64,000 nt of DNA from Stenotrophomonas bentonitica. GTDB lineage: Bacteria > Pseudomonadota > Gammaproteobacteria > Xanthomonadales > Xanthomonadaceae. The notes beneath the pieces are model-generated. The model was not told where the DNA came from, searched no databases, and saw only the letters and a list, made by a program, of their open reading frames with translations. Position numbers and translations under genes: made by a program. Shown here piece by piece: positions 53,059-60,728 of this stretch. Location of the stretch: positions 310,001 to 374,000 of the forward strand of contig NZ_JAAZUH010000002.1 of the NCBI RefSeq assembly GCF_013185915.1, given 5' to 3'. The number at the start of each line of letters is the position of its first letter. Within the stretch, counting starts at the first letter, position 1.

Positions 53059-53739
53059 ATGGAGAACTATAACAAGCGGGGGAAGTCTGTCCTGGGGCTG
53101 GCTGTTTGTAAGGGAAAGCTGGAACTGCTTGAAAAGAGGTTGAAGCTCGGCGTTGACCCAAATTCAACATACTTCAAAGAAGGGGATTGCCGCAGTCTTG
53201 TGGAGCTGGCTTTCAATTCCAAGCAAATGGAGTCGCTGGAGCTTTTGGTTCGATATGGAGCGAATGCAAACATTGTATTTTCCTGTGGCTACGCAATGGT
53301 CCACTACTGCACCCGCTTTTATGAGTGGCAGCTTGAAGACATTCTCAAAATGGGTGTGGATCCAAACACGTGCGCGTCGTTGAGGGATGGTGAGCGCCCA
53401 GGTCACGCCGCTTTGCACATGGCAGTGAGGCAGAGGGACATCAAGACAATGAAGTTGCTGATTTCGTACGGAGCTGATGTCAACTTGCATTGCGACTATC
53501 GCGGTTTTACCCCGTTGCATGCTGCGTTCTTGTTTCCTGAAAGCGAGACAATCAACTTTCTTTTGGACAACGGCGCGGATTTGAATGCGCTGGATGACTA
53601 CGGACGCATGCCGGAACAGATTGCGGACACGTATTACACAAATGAGGCGCAAAAAATCTTGGGCGAGCGAATGGCGCGGAAAATCATGGGGCAGGTTGAG
53701 GGGGGGACTCCTGAAAGCGCAAAACAGCGGCGGATGTAA
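53059..53739 (+). CDS. ankyrin-repeat protein 1 of the element
   Basis: 226 residues, about five ankyrin repeats. Clear units are LELLVRYGANANI, HAALHMAVRQRDIKTMKLLISYGADVN and TPLHAAFLFPESETINFLLDNGADLN. No signal peptide. Target unknown; ankyrin proteins on mobile elements often serve protein-protein contact, as immunity proteins or host-directed inhibitors. Single gene between the integrase operon and the iteron locus. Confidence 0.85.
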   Translation: MENYNKRGKSVLGLAVCKGKLELLEKRLKLGVDPNSTYFKEGDCRSLVELAFNSKQMESLELLVRYGANANIVFSCGYAMVHYCTRFYEWQLEDILKMGVDPNTCASLRDGERPGHAALHMAVRQRDIKTMKLLISYGADVNLHCDYRGFTPLHAAFLFPESETINFLLDNGADLNALDDYGRMPEQIADTYYTNEAQKILGERMARKIMGQVEGGTPESAKQRRM

Positions 53740-53786
53740 AGGTATTGGCCGTCTGATGTTTGATTGAAAGCAAGGGGCGTCTAAAA

Positions 53787-54098
53787 AACGCAATACAAAT
53801 TATTGCGTGAGTAGGGCCAATGGAATGTGACCCTACTCACTGAAATCATTGGGGCAGTAGGGCTGTCGGTGCTGAGTAAGTGAGTAGGGTGGTTGTTGAG
53901 AAATAGTTAAGGAAAAAATGACACATATGCCAAAATTGTGTTCTCAGAATAAACTTTTATTTGTTTCACCCTACTCACCCTACTCAAGAAGAGTGAGACC
54001 TTTATATGCCAATGGTTTTGGTTGAGTAGGGTGGTTCCAAAAGACCCTACTCAACACCCTACTCAAGACCCTACTCACGCAATAATTTGTATTGCGTT
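53787..54098. repeat. iteron locus framed by perfect 30-bp inverted repeats (candidate replication origin or partition site)
   Basis: Outer inverted repeats 53787-53816 and 54069-54098 are perfect. Nine copies of TGAGTAGGG/CCCTACTCA: plus orientation at 53808, 53881, 54023; minus orientation at 53831, 53969, 53978, 54045, 54057, 54069. A degenerate copy is at 53855. The middle (about 53895-53965) is AT-rich. Directly followed by an RHH protein and an SF3 helicase gene, which fits an iteron-type origin or centromere. Confidence 0.8.
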
Positions 54099-54117
54099 AT
54101 TTGGCAGAAATTACCCT

Positions 54118-54245
54118 CAAACCCTTGCGCTGTAAGGCTTTGAAAGGGAAATTCAAGTTGGCGATATAAATGACAGTTTAGATGATGAACATTTGGGTAA
54201 AAATGATTGGCGGAATATCGCAAATTCATTGCGGCGCAAGGGTTT
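54118..54245. repeat. nested imperfect inverted repeats between iterons and the RHH gene
   Basis: CAAACCCTTGCGC (54118-54130) pairs with GCGCAAGGGTTTTG (54232-54245). Inside, TTGGCGATAT (54159-54168) pairs nearly with ATATCGCAAA (about 54217-54226). The ~130 bp could form a cruciform, a single-strand origin or a structured RNA. No coding frame is supported here. Confidence 0.5.
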
Positions 54246-54269
54246 TGAATTTTGTATTGCAAAATATGC

Positions 54270-54297
54270 TTGACAAGACAAAGAAATATATTAGAAC
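54270..54297 (+). promoter_or_regulatory. promoter of the RHH gene
   Basis: TTGACA at 54270-54275, 16-bp spacer, TAGAAC at 54292-54297; 33 bp before the start codon. Confidence 0.5.
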
Positions 54298-54329
54298 TAA
54301 ATTGTATTTACTCAAAATTGGAGGTTCAA

Positions 54330-54554
54330 ATGGGCGAGGTTTTGCAATTCAAGCTCACTAAAAAGAGAAAGCCCTACCGTCGCCGTGCCCGCCCTCAGAA
54401 GGTCAATCGGACATTTCGGTTTGACCAGGAGAAATTGGCGCTATTGGAGGACGTGGCGCAACGAAGTGGATTGACAGTTTCAGAGTACATCCGTGAACTC
54501 ACAGATCTTGCTGTACGGGACTGCTGGTTGTTTGAGTCGGCAAAGAACGCATAA
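54330..54554 (+). CDS. ribbon-helix-helix DNA-binding protein
   Basis: 74 residues. Basic N-terminus (KLTKKRKPYRRRARPQKV) then a RHH-like unit: VNRTFRFDQEKLALLEDVAQ, SGLTVSEYIRELTDLAV. Preceded by GGAGG. Size and position next to the iteron locus fit a ParG/CopG/MobC-type protein that binds the repeats and controls copy number, partition or mobilisation. Followed by its own terminator. Confidence 0.75.
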   Translation: MGEVLQFKLTKKRKPYRRRARPQKVNRTFRFDQEKLALLEDVAQRSGLTVSEYIRELTDLAVRDCWLFESAKNA

Positions 54555-54555
54555 A

Positions 54556-54588
54556 AAAACCGAACGGCTGCAACCGATCGGTTTTCAA
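54556..54588 (+). terminator. Rho-independent terminator after the RHH gene
   Basis: 12-bp stem with one mismatch (AAAACCGAACGG / CCGATCGGTTTT), loop CTGCAA; starts 2 bp after the stop. Confidence 0.7.
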
Positions 54589-54614
54589 AGAGGTATTCAT
54601 ATAGGAGAAAAAAT

Positions 54615-56207
54615 ATGTCTAAAATCAATGTATCAAATAATGCAGGTGTGTCAACCCCTGCGCCCACGGTTGCGAAACAAGTCAAACCCAAAGCTGGCCA
54701 ACCGAAAATCAAGAAAATCAACAGCGCGAACATCATCCCATCAAATACACCCGCGTGGAATTGGTTGAATTATTTGAACAGTGGGAAGTGTGGCGATTGG
54801 GCGAAGGCCAATGGGCTGGCGTACAAATGGAACGGCGTGTTTTGGGATACGGTATCGCTGTCCGAAGGCACCGCGTTGGCATCCCAGTTCCTGTTCAATC
54901 ATATGCCAGACAAGGCCACCAACGCCGCGTCCATGGACTGCTTCAAATTTGCCGTCAATTCGCTTGAGCCACTTCCTGAGCGGGACGGATCCACCTTTGT
55001 CATCGCTGCAAAGAACGGTTACCTGCACGTTGGCAAAGACGGTGCGATTTCAGTTCTCCCCGCCGACAAAAAGCTCGGGCTCACGTTCGGCGTAAACGCC
55101 ACTGTCAGTACGTCTTACAACAAGCGCCACACACCTCAAGCGGTTCCCGCCAACTCGCTGTTTGGGCGCTTCCTTGCCAGCGCATTGCCTGATTTGGATA
55201 TTCGCGCCCTGGTGCAAGAGCAGTGCGCCTTGACTCTGATCCCCGGTCCTCATCAGCTGGTCTGGTGGTGGGTGGGCACCGGAGGCAACGGCAAGGGCGT
55301 GATGTCGTCCATTGTTCGCGGCTTTCACCACCGCACGGCGCAAATTTGGCTGGATAAGTGTGGCGAGCCGCAAGCGTTGGCAAGCTGCATCAATTCAAGT
55401 CTGATTTTCACTCCCGAAGTGAAAAGGGGCGCACGCGGTATCGATCAAGAGGCATTTAAAGCGCTCAGCGGCGGCGATTTGCTGACAGCCAAATTCTTGT
55501 ATCGAGACATGATTGAGTTCGTTAATACATCGTGCCACATCGTCAGTTCCAACGACGAACCCATGATTACCGACGCAACCGACGGCATGTATCGCCGCTT
55601 GTGTGTGGTGAAGTGGAACCAACGCCACGGCACGTACGTCAAGATCCCCAACCTTGCCGAACGCATTCTGAAAGAAGAAGCGCACATTGTTCTCGACTGG
55701 CTTTTGGAAGGGGTCAGTCGAATTGTCAAACGCGGTGGCTTTTTGCCAGAAAACGAATGGCCCGAAGCTACACAGATGTTCAAGAAATCCATTCGCAATA
55801 AGAACGATTGCGTGGGCGCGTGGCGTGAAGAGGTGGGAATTGTTCCCGACGCCCAAACCCTGACACCAAAGAAGGATGTGTACAAGTCGTACGTCCAGTT
55901 CTGCGATGGGGATGGGCGCTACGTGCTCAATGAATCCCAATTTTGGACGCGCTTTTGGGCCATGCCGGGGTTTGAACGCCCACAGTCAGCGCGGGGCGAC
56001 ACACAGCGTATTGCGGGGGTCCAGGTCAATTGTGTGCGCGCACGCATTCCTGCGGAAATTTCTTGGGAACTTCCCACGGGTGAAATCATTGTCCAACGGT
56101 CAATCAAGAGCGCGACACCAACTGTTGAACCAAAGGCTGCTGACAACGAACCGATGCTGATTACGCTGCCCGACAAGGACTTTTCTGATGACCAGTGGAG
56201 CTTTTAA
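54615..56207 (+). CDS. D5/P4-type replicative helicase (SF3 family)
   Basis: 530 residues. The SF3 Walker A is GTGGNGKGVMSS near residue 222, then SLIFTPEVKRGARG (B-type region), ALSGGDLLTAKFLYRD, and the sensor-like IVSSNDEPMITDATDGMYRR. This is the phage/plasmid primase C-terminal domain. Only ~200 residues precede the helicase, so an intact N-terminal primase domain of the P4 alpha type is missing; priming may need a host enzyme. It presumably drives replication from the iteron locus. The next gene starts 1 bp after its stop. Confidence 0.85.
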   Translation: MSKINVSNNAGVSTPAPTVAKQVKPKAGQPKIKKINSANIIPSNTPAWNWLNYLNSGKCGDWAKANGLAYKWNGVFWDTVSLSEGTALASQFLFNHMPDKATNAASMDCFKFAVNSLEPLPERDGSTFVIAAKNGYLHVGKDGAISVLPADKKLGLTFGVNATVSTSYNKRHTPQAVPANSLFGRFLASALPDLDIRALVQEQCALTLIPGPHQLVWWWVGTGGNGKGVMSSIVRGFHHRTAQIWLDKCGEPQALASCINSSLIFTPEVKRGARGIDQEAFKALSGGDLLTAKFLYRDMIEFVNTSCHIVSSNDEPMITDATDGMYRRLCVVKWNQRHGTYVKIPNLAERILKEEAHIVLDWLLEGVSRIVKRGGFLPENEWPEATQMFKKSIRNKNDCVGAWREEVGIVPDAQTLTPKKDVYKSYVQFCDGDGRYVLNESQFWTRFWAMPGFERPQSARGDTQRIAGVQVNCVRARIPAEISWELPTGEIIVQRSIKSATPTVEPKAADNEPMLITLPDKDFSDDQWSF

Positions 56208-56208
56208 T

Positions 56209-56526
56209 ATGAGCACTAATAAAGACATTGAAGAAGCGTTTTGCGCGGCATTCAGTCATCTTTTTGATGACGGTGATGAACTTGTGCGGCGGGCTAAGTG
56301 GGTTGCACGTGGCTTCTTTTATCTTGACGATCAGAAGGTAGGTGGCAACGCTACATGGGATGCTCTTATTTTGCAGCGTTATGAATTCAAAGTGGGGCAT
56401 GGGAAAACCACTCCCGAATTGGACGTGCGATTGCTTGAGCTTGTTTGCAGTAAGGCCAATCATGGACATGCAATCAATCTTCTGAACACAATGAATAAAC
56501 ATTGTGCGCCCAGTGGCGTGGGGTAA
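56209..56526 (+). CDS. hypothetical protein after the helicase
   Basis: 105 residues (MSTNKDIEEAFCAAFSHLFD). Soluble and mixed charge, with no recognised domain. One base separates it from the helicase stop, so it is likely co-translated. A terminator follows. Confidence 0.65.
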   Translation: MSTNKDIEEAFCAAFSHLFDDGDELVRRAKWVARGFFYLDDQKVGGNATWDALILQRYEFKVGHGKTTPELDVRLLELVCSKANHGHAINLLNTMNKHCAPSGVG

Positions 56527-56551
56527 CTCAAATGCAAAGCAGAACAAGAAC

Positions 56552-56580
56552 AAGCCGCCGAAATGCGGCTTTTTTGTTTT
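56552..56580 (+). terminator. Rho-independent terminator after the helicase operon
   Basis: AAGCCGC CGAAAT GCGGCTT then TTTTGTTTT. Confidence 0.85.
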
Positions 56581-56613
56581 TTGATAATAATGAAATTTCG
56601 TTTTCCTTAAAGC

Positions 56614-56641
56614 TTGACTTTCATTTTTCCGCTCGTTTAAT
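56614..56641 (+). promoter_or_regulatory. promoter of the ArdC operon
   Basis: TTGACT at 56614-56619, 16-bp spacer, TTTAAT at 56636-56641; one of the recurring TTGACA-N16 promoters of the element. Confidence 0.55.
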
Positions 56642-56669
56642 GATTTTACTTTGCGAATGCGGAAGAGAT

Positions 56670-56882
56670 ATGAATCAAGATGTAGAGGACTGGTGGGACG
56701 ATCTTATCGCAGCGGAGCGTCTCGCTGTGTACAAAGTCGGTGGTGACTTAAGAATTCTCTTGCATCACGACTTTGACGACGCAAGCGTGCAACTTCTCAC
56801 GGTTGATGAAGTTCTTTACCGCATACGGCAAGCACTTGAAAAAGGGGTAAGCATTTCTATCAACTTGGAGACACGGTTATGA
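56670..56882 (+). CDS. hypothetical small acidic protein, first gene of the ArdC operon
   Basis: 70 residues from ATG 56670 (MNQDVEDWWDDLIAAERLA); GGAAGAG is upstream. A longer frame from 56640 is open but overlaps the promoter. Acidic, with VKQALEKGV-like helices (YRIRQALEKGVSISINLE). The stop overlaps the start of the first ArdC-like gene. Small acidic proteins near antirestriction genes are sometimes DNA mimics, but nothing here proves that. Confidence 0.6.
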   Translation: MNQDVEDWWDDLIAAERLAVYKVGGDLRILLHHDFDDASVQLLTVDEVLYRIRQALEKGVSISINLETRL

Positions 56883-57973
56883 GCGCAGCAAACGAATTGA
56901 AGCAGGACATTGCGGAGCGGTTTTACGACCAACTTAGAGAGCGCCGGTCCATCTTGGACTACGGCTTTAATGAGAACGAGAAGCCACTGCCCGTCATAGG
57001 CGGTTGGCCGATTGGGGCAAGTGGTTACCCATTCAAAGACTTCAATGCACTGCAACTGATGACCGTTGCGCTCGATCGTGGATTCACCAGTCCTATCTAC
57101 ATGAAGTCTGAGCAGATCAAAAAAAATGGCTACTACATCGCCAAAGGCGAAAGCAAAGCCACAAAGATTGAAAGCACCTACAAGCAGGAGGACGGTGAAA
57201 TCAAGTCTGTGATGTCTGTGTGCTTCAACGGCGATCAAATCAAAAATTTGCCGCTAACCCAGCCAACGTTCGCCTGGCACGAAAAGGCCGAAAGCCGCGA
57301 CACATTCTTGGACGAACTGATTGCCAAGACTGGCGCCAAAATCTCGTTCGATCCGATGAACGCACCGTATTACGAGCGTTCGACAGACACGTTGTACATG
57401 CGCCCTCAGTCGGAATACACCTCCAAGCATCCGGGCGGAAAGAGCGCGTACTACCACGATCTGATGTTCGTTCTGACCGATTGGGCCACGCACCCCAGCC
57501 GCTACCAGGGAGTTCAACCGGGTGAGCAGGGCAGCGAGCAAGACAGCCAGTACCGCTTAGGGCGCCAACTGGCGCTGTTGCAGATCGCCAGCCGTTTGGG
57601 CATGACCTACGAACCCGACGACAGCGGTTGGACACAAAACTACATTGACAGCCGGCCCAACTGGCAAGAGTTGCTTCGCGCAAGCAAAGCTGCAGAAGCC
57701 ATTTTGAAGACCATTGGCGTTCCCGAAATCCAACACGAACCTGTGCGCTCCAAAGTCTGGAAGCAAGAGACATCACAGGCGTTCCAGCCCACCGTAAAGC
57801 CCGCCGAGCAAGAGCAAGCTCAACCCGATCCTGTGCAGTCGTTTGTGGACGACAAGATTCAGGTGATCCACGTGGCCGACAAGCCCAGCAAAGAAGTGGG
57901 TAAGGCCGTCAAAAATGCAGCGGCTAAAAAACTCAATGGAGCGGCGAAGAAAGAGCAAACACTGACAATGTGA
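56879..57973 (+). CDS. ArdC-like protein with degenerate metalloprotease motif
   Basis: 364 residues. The N-terminal ~110 residues align with the ssDNA-binding domain of ArdC: FKDFNALQLMTVALDRGFTS, then KKNGYYIAKGESKATKIES, where ArdC has LTFxQAxxLGGxVRKGEK. The central part has YYERSTDTLYM and then YYHDLMFVLTDWATHPSR, where the active paralog downstream has HETGHASAHPTR. HExxH is thus lost. The C-terminal ~80 residues are a low-complexity basic tail. Probably a catalytically dead partner or a DNA-binding regulator of the neighbouring ArdC. Confidence 0.75.
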   Translation: MSAANELKQDIAERFYDQLRERRSILDYGFNENEKPLPVIGGWPIGASGYPFKDFNALQLMTVALDRGFTSPIYMKSEQIKKNGYYIAKGESKATKIESTYKQEDGEIKSVMSVCFNGDQIKNLPLTQPTFAWHEKAESRDTFLDELIAKTGAKISFDPMNAPYYERSTDTLYMRPQSEYTSKHPGGKSAYYHDLMFVLTDWATHPSRYQGVQPGEQGSEQDSQYRLGRQLALLQIASRLGMTYEPDDSGWTQNYIDSRPNWQELLRASKAAEAILKTIGVPEIQHEPVRSKVWKQETSQAFQPTVKPAEQEQAQPDPVQSFVDDKIQVIHVADKPSKEVGKAVKNAAAKKLNGAAKKEQTLTM

Positions 57974-57980
57974 GGTGGCA

Positions 57981-58982
57981 ATGAGTAAGCAAGACGAAGC
58001 ACGAAGCATTGCCGCTGAATACATCATCGAGCAAATGCAACAGGGTGTGATCCCCTGGCGACGCGATTGGAAACAGCACAGTTCGACAGGAGCATTTGGA
58101 AGCCTGCCCTACAACTACGCCCGAGGAAACACCTACCACGGCAGCAACGTGATGATGCTGATGATGGCCCAGGCGGCGCGCGGCTTCCAAAGCAACGGGT
58201 GGTTGACCTTCAACCAGGCCAAAGCCCTGGGCGGCACGGTACGCAAAGGAGAGAAGTCGTCAAAGGTTGTACGAGTCATCAATGTATCTGACAAGCAGGG
58301 CAACCCCGTTCTTGACGAGAACGGGCGGCAGAAAATTGCACTGATTACATCGGCGGTGTTCAACAGCGAACAGTGCGATGGCTTGCCCATACGCGAGGCG
58401 AAAATACCCAAGCCGGTGGAGTGGAGTCACGAGCAAGCCGAGCGTCTGATGAAAGACAGCGGGGTTACCTACCGCTACGGCGGCAACGCGGCGTACTACA
58501 CCGTCGCTCACGACTACGTGCAACTGCCGCCCAAAGAGCAGTTCCGCACGATGGAGGGGTTCTACGCCACCGCGTTGCATGAGACGGGACACGCCAGCGC
58601 TCACCCCACACGATTGGGGCGCGATCTAAGCGGCAAGTTTGGTTCGGAGAAGTACGCAAAAGAAGAGTTGATCGCAGAATGCTTTTCTCTGATCGTGGCC
58701 GACCGTTTGGGTTTGTCTGTCGATCAAGACTATGACCCAGGCAACCACATTGCTTACTTGCAGTCGTGGATCAAGGTTCTGAAAAACGACCACTCTTTGA
58801 TCTTCTCGGCGTTTGCCGAGGCCGAAAAGATCGCGACGTACTACAACGTCAAAGAGTACACGCGCAAAGCCTTTGAAATGGAGCGCGACGAAGACGAAGT
58901 GCGACCATCCAGTGAAGAGTCTCCCAAGCCCACCATTCAAGTCGTGCGCCGTCCACAGAAGACTGAAATGGAGGTGGCGTGA
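57981..58982 (+). CDS. ArdC-like antirestriction protein (zincin metalloprotease)
   Basis: 333 residues from ATG 57981 with GAGGTGG upstream. N-terminal ssDNA-binding domain: GVIPWRRDWKQ, GNTYHGSNVMMLMMAQ, NQAKALGGTVRKGEKSS. C-terminal zincin domain: ALHETGHASAHPTRLGRDL with intact HExxH and third ligand in KEELIAECFSLI. This is the ArdC/DUF1738 family. ArdC protects incoming DNA from type I restriction and is typical of plasmids and ICEs. Starts 7 bp after the degenerate paralog and is coupled to the following gene by TGATG. Confidence 0.88.
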   Translation: MSKQDEARSIAAEYIIEQMQQGVIPWRRDWKQHSSTGAFGSLPYNYARGNTYHGSNVMMLMMAQAARGFQSNGWLTFNQAKALGGTVRKGEKSSKVVRVINVSDKQGNPVLDENGRQKIALITSAVFNSEQCDGLPIREAKIPKPVEWSHEQAERLMKDSGVTYRYGGNAAYYTVAHDYVQLPPKEQFRTMEGFYATALHETGHASAHPTRLGRDLSGKFGSEKYAKEELIAECFSLIVADRLGLSVDQDYDPGNHIAYLQSWIKVLKNDHSLIFSAFAEAEKIATYYNVKEYTRKAFEMERDEDEVRPSSEESPKPTIQVVRRPQKTEMEVA

Positions 58983-59593
58983 TGTGGTACTCAAGCGCAA
59001 AAGAAACACAACAACTTCTTGAGAGCGAGATTTCCCGACTGTCCGCCGTCTACGACAAAGCAGGCAATGCACCATCACTGGAAGGAATGGTTGACCAAAT
59101 CAAAGAACTAGCTGGATTGAACCTGCGGCTCAAGTTGTTTGAGTCAAAAGTGGAGCGTCACCGCGAAGCATTCGACAACATTTCAGGCGACTTTAACGAT
59201 TTGGAAATCGGCCGGCAGATCATGACCAACACCGGCATAGCTGGCCCCAAGTCGCGTGCAACATTGCCACAGAATATGCGCGACATGATTGACACAAGCA
59301 TCCCATTGTTGAACGCGCAGTTGTGCGATGTCTTTCTTGAGCGGGTCCGTGACCGTTTCAATCTTCCCAGCGACGCACAAGTCTTTGTTCGTGGCAGTTG
59401 GGAAAACCACGCCGTGCGAATGCAATCCGTGAAAGACGATGTGGTGACCTTTGTGCACAACGACACAGGCGCCACTCACACTGTGGCGGCAAGCAAAGTC
59501 TATCTGGACGGTGGAGAGCGCAGCGTTTCGCTTTCCAGTGCCTTGCGTCAGATGTCTCCAGGCCGACACGCCAATCACCATCCGCAGATGTGA
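58982..59593 (+). CDS. uncharacterised protein, paralog A of a tandem pair
   Basis: 203 residues starting MWYSSAKETQQLLESEIS. Helical first half; conserved middle with DLEIGRQIMTNTGIA, LPQNMRDMIDTSIPLL and LCDVFLERVRDRF; beta-rich C-terminal part ending VYLDGGERSVSLSSALRQMS. Clearly homologous to the next gene over most of its length. No known family recognised. Overlaps the ArdC stop, so expression is coupled. Confidence 0.78.
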   Translation: MWYSSAKETQQLLESEISRLSAVYDKAGNAPSLEGMVDQIKELAGLNLRLKLFESKVERHREAFDNISGDFNDLEIGRQIMTNTGIAGPKSRATLPQNMRDMIDTSIPLLNAQLCDVFLERVRDRFNLPSDAQVFVRGSWENHAVRMQSVKDDVVTFVHNDTGATHTVAASKVYLDGGERSVSLSSALRQMSPGRHANHHPQM

Positions 59594-59601
59594 GGGGACG
59601 C

Positions 59602-60228
59602 ATGGACAAGCCTACACTTGCCGATGAGATGACGCTGATTTACAGCGTTAAAGCAAAGGCCGCTGACTACGCCCAAAAGCGCAACGAGGAAGCGTTGAAA
59701 GTCATGGTTGATGAAGTGTGTAAGCTTACGGGGCTTCGCTTTAGAGCCCGGTTGCTTGGGCAGGCCACTTCCAAAAGCGCTTTGGAGGTGCAGGAGCTGT
59801 GCGACCGGCTAACCGATGAAGAGATAGGCCACCAAGTTATTTCACGCAACGGTATTGGATCGAGTGACACCCGCAGATCGTTCCCAAAAGAGTTCGGTGA
59901 TTTGCTGGATATGAGTATTCCGCCCATCATGCCTGTGTTGTGCACCGTTTTTATGGGGCGTCTGTCGGAGCGCTTCGGATTGGGGGATGACGTGGTTGCA
60001 TCAGTTCAGCGCGCACGGGTCGATCGCCAACCCATAGAAGTCGCGGCCATTCGCGATGAATACGTGGAGTTCAACGTCAAAGGCGACGATGAGAACCGAT
60101 GGTACGTTCCAATCAAAGACGTTCTGTTGGAAGGCAACGGTAACGCCATCACCATGGACAGCGCGCTCGCGCAGATGTCTGTGGGGTTCCAGACACGGCA
60201 AGTGGTGCAGCAGCAGTTGATTTTTTAG
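59602..60228 (+). CDS. uncharacterised protein, paralog B of a tandem pair
   Basis: 208 residues from ATG 59602. Parallels paralog A: EEIGHQVISRNGIGSSDTRR, FPKEFGDLLDMSIPPIMPV, LCTVFMGRLSERFGL, and a C-terminal VLLEGNGNAITMDSALAQMS. About one residue in three is shared by eye in the middle segment. Starts 8 bp after paralog A. Last gene of the five-gene operon begun at 56670; function unknown. Confidence 0.78.
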   Translation: MDKPTLADEMTLIYSVKAKAADYAQKRNEEALKVMVDEVCKLTGLRFRARLLGQATSKSALEVQELCDRLTDEEIGHQVISRNGIGSSDTRRSFPKEFGDLLDMSIPPIMPVLCTVFMGRLSERFGLGDDVVASVQRARVDRQPIEVAAIRDEYVEFNVKGDDENRWYVPIKDVLLEGNGNAITMDSALAQMSVGFQTRQVVQQQLIF

Positions 60229-60286
60229 AGTTTGCTGCTTGACAAAATCTCCCCTTTTGCAATTGTATGAAAAACAAGGGGAAACT

Positions 60287-60670
60287 ATGGACAACTTATC
60301 GCTTCAAGATGTACGTGTGCTTGCCAAGCATTCACACCACCACCTCATCACGCATACAGACGAGAACGGACGAACGGCGTTGCATTGGGCTGTCATTAAC
60401 AAACGCTTCGATGTCGCCGACGCTTTACTTGCCCTGGGTGCCAACCCACTGGTCAAAGACAAGTTCGGCAAGACCCCGATGGGGTACACGAACCCTATGG
60501 TGTTGTCCGAACGAGACTGGCGGATTAGAACAAGCGTCGTTGTTCAGTTCTGGAAAAAGAACGCCCCGCGTGCGCAGGAGCTGCAGCAGTCGTTCGCGTT
60601 AAGTATTAGCCACAACCAGACCATTCATGCATTGGTCCGCGCACAAGCAATTCAAATGCGCATGCAATGA
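60287..60670 (+). CDS. ankyrin-repeat protein 2 of the element
   Basis: 127 residues from ATG 60287 (MDNLSLQDVRVLAKHSHHH). One and a half to two repeats: ENGRTALHWAVINKRFDVAD, ALLALGANPLVKDKFGKTP. C-terminal ~60 residues are helical. A possible promoter CTGACA-N18-TTGTAT lies at 60239-60268. Smaller than the other ankyrin protein. Confidence 0.75.
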   Translation: MDNLSLQDVRVLAKHSHHHLITHTDENGRTALHWAVINKRFDVADALLALGANPLVKDKFGKTPMGYTNPMVLSERDWRIRTSVVVQFWKKNAPRAQELQQSFALSISHNQTIHALVRAQAIQMRMQ

Positions 60671-60672
60671 GC

Positions 60673-60700
60673 TTGACAGAAATCAAATGTGTGCTTGATT
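60673..60700 (+). promoter_or_regulatory. element-type promoter
   Basis: TTGACA at 60673-60678, 16-bp spacer, TTGATT at 60695-60700, just upstream of the glycine-zipper protein gene. Confidence 0.5.
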
Positions 60701-60728
60701 GGGGGCATCATTACCCACAGGAGATTGT

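Noticed and set aside
53787..54098. CRISPR array
   Set aside because: Repeats are 9 bp, in both orientations and irregularly spaced; no cas genes.
54071..54262. 63-codon minus-strand frame over the nested repeats
   Set aside because: It coincides with inverted repeats and has no coding character.
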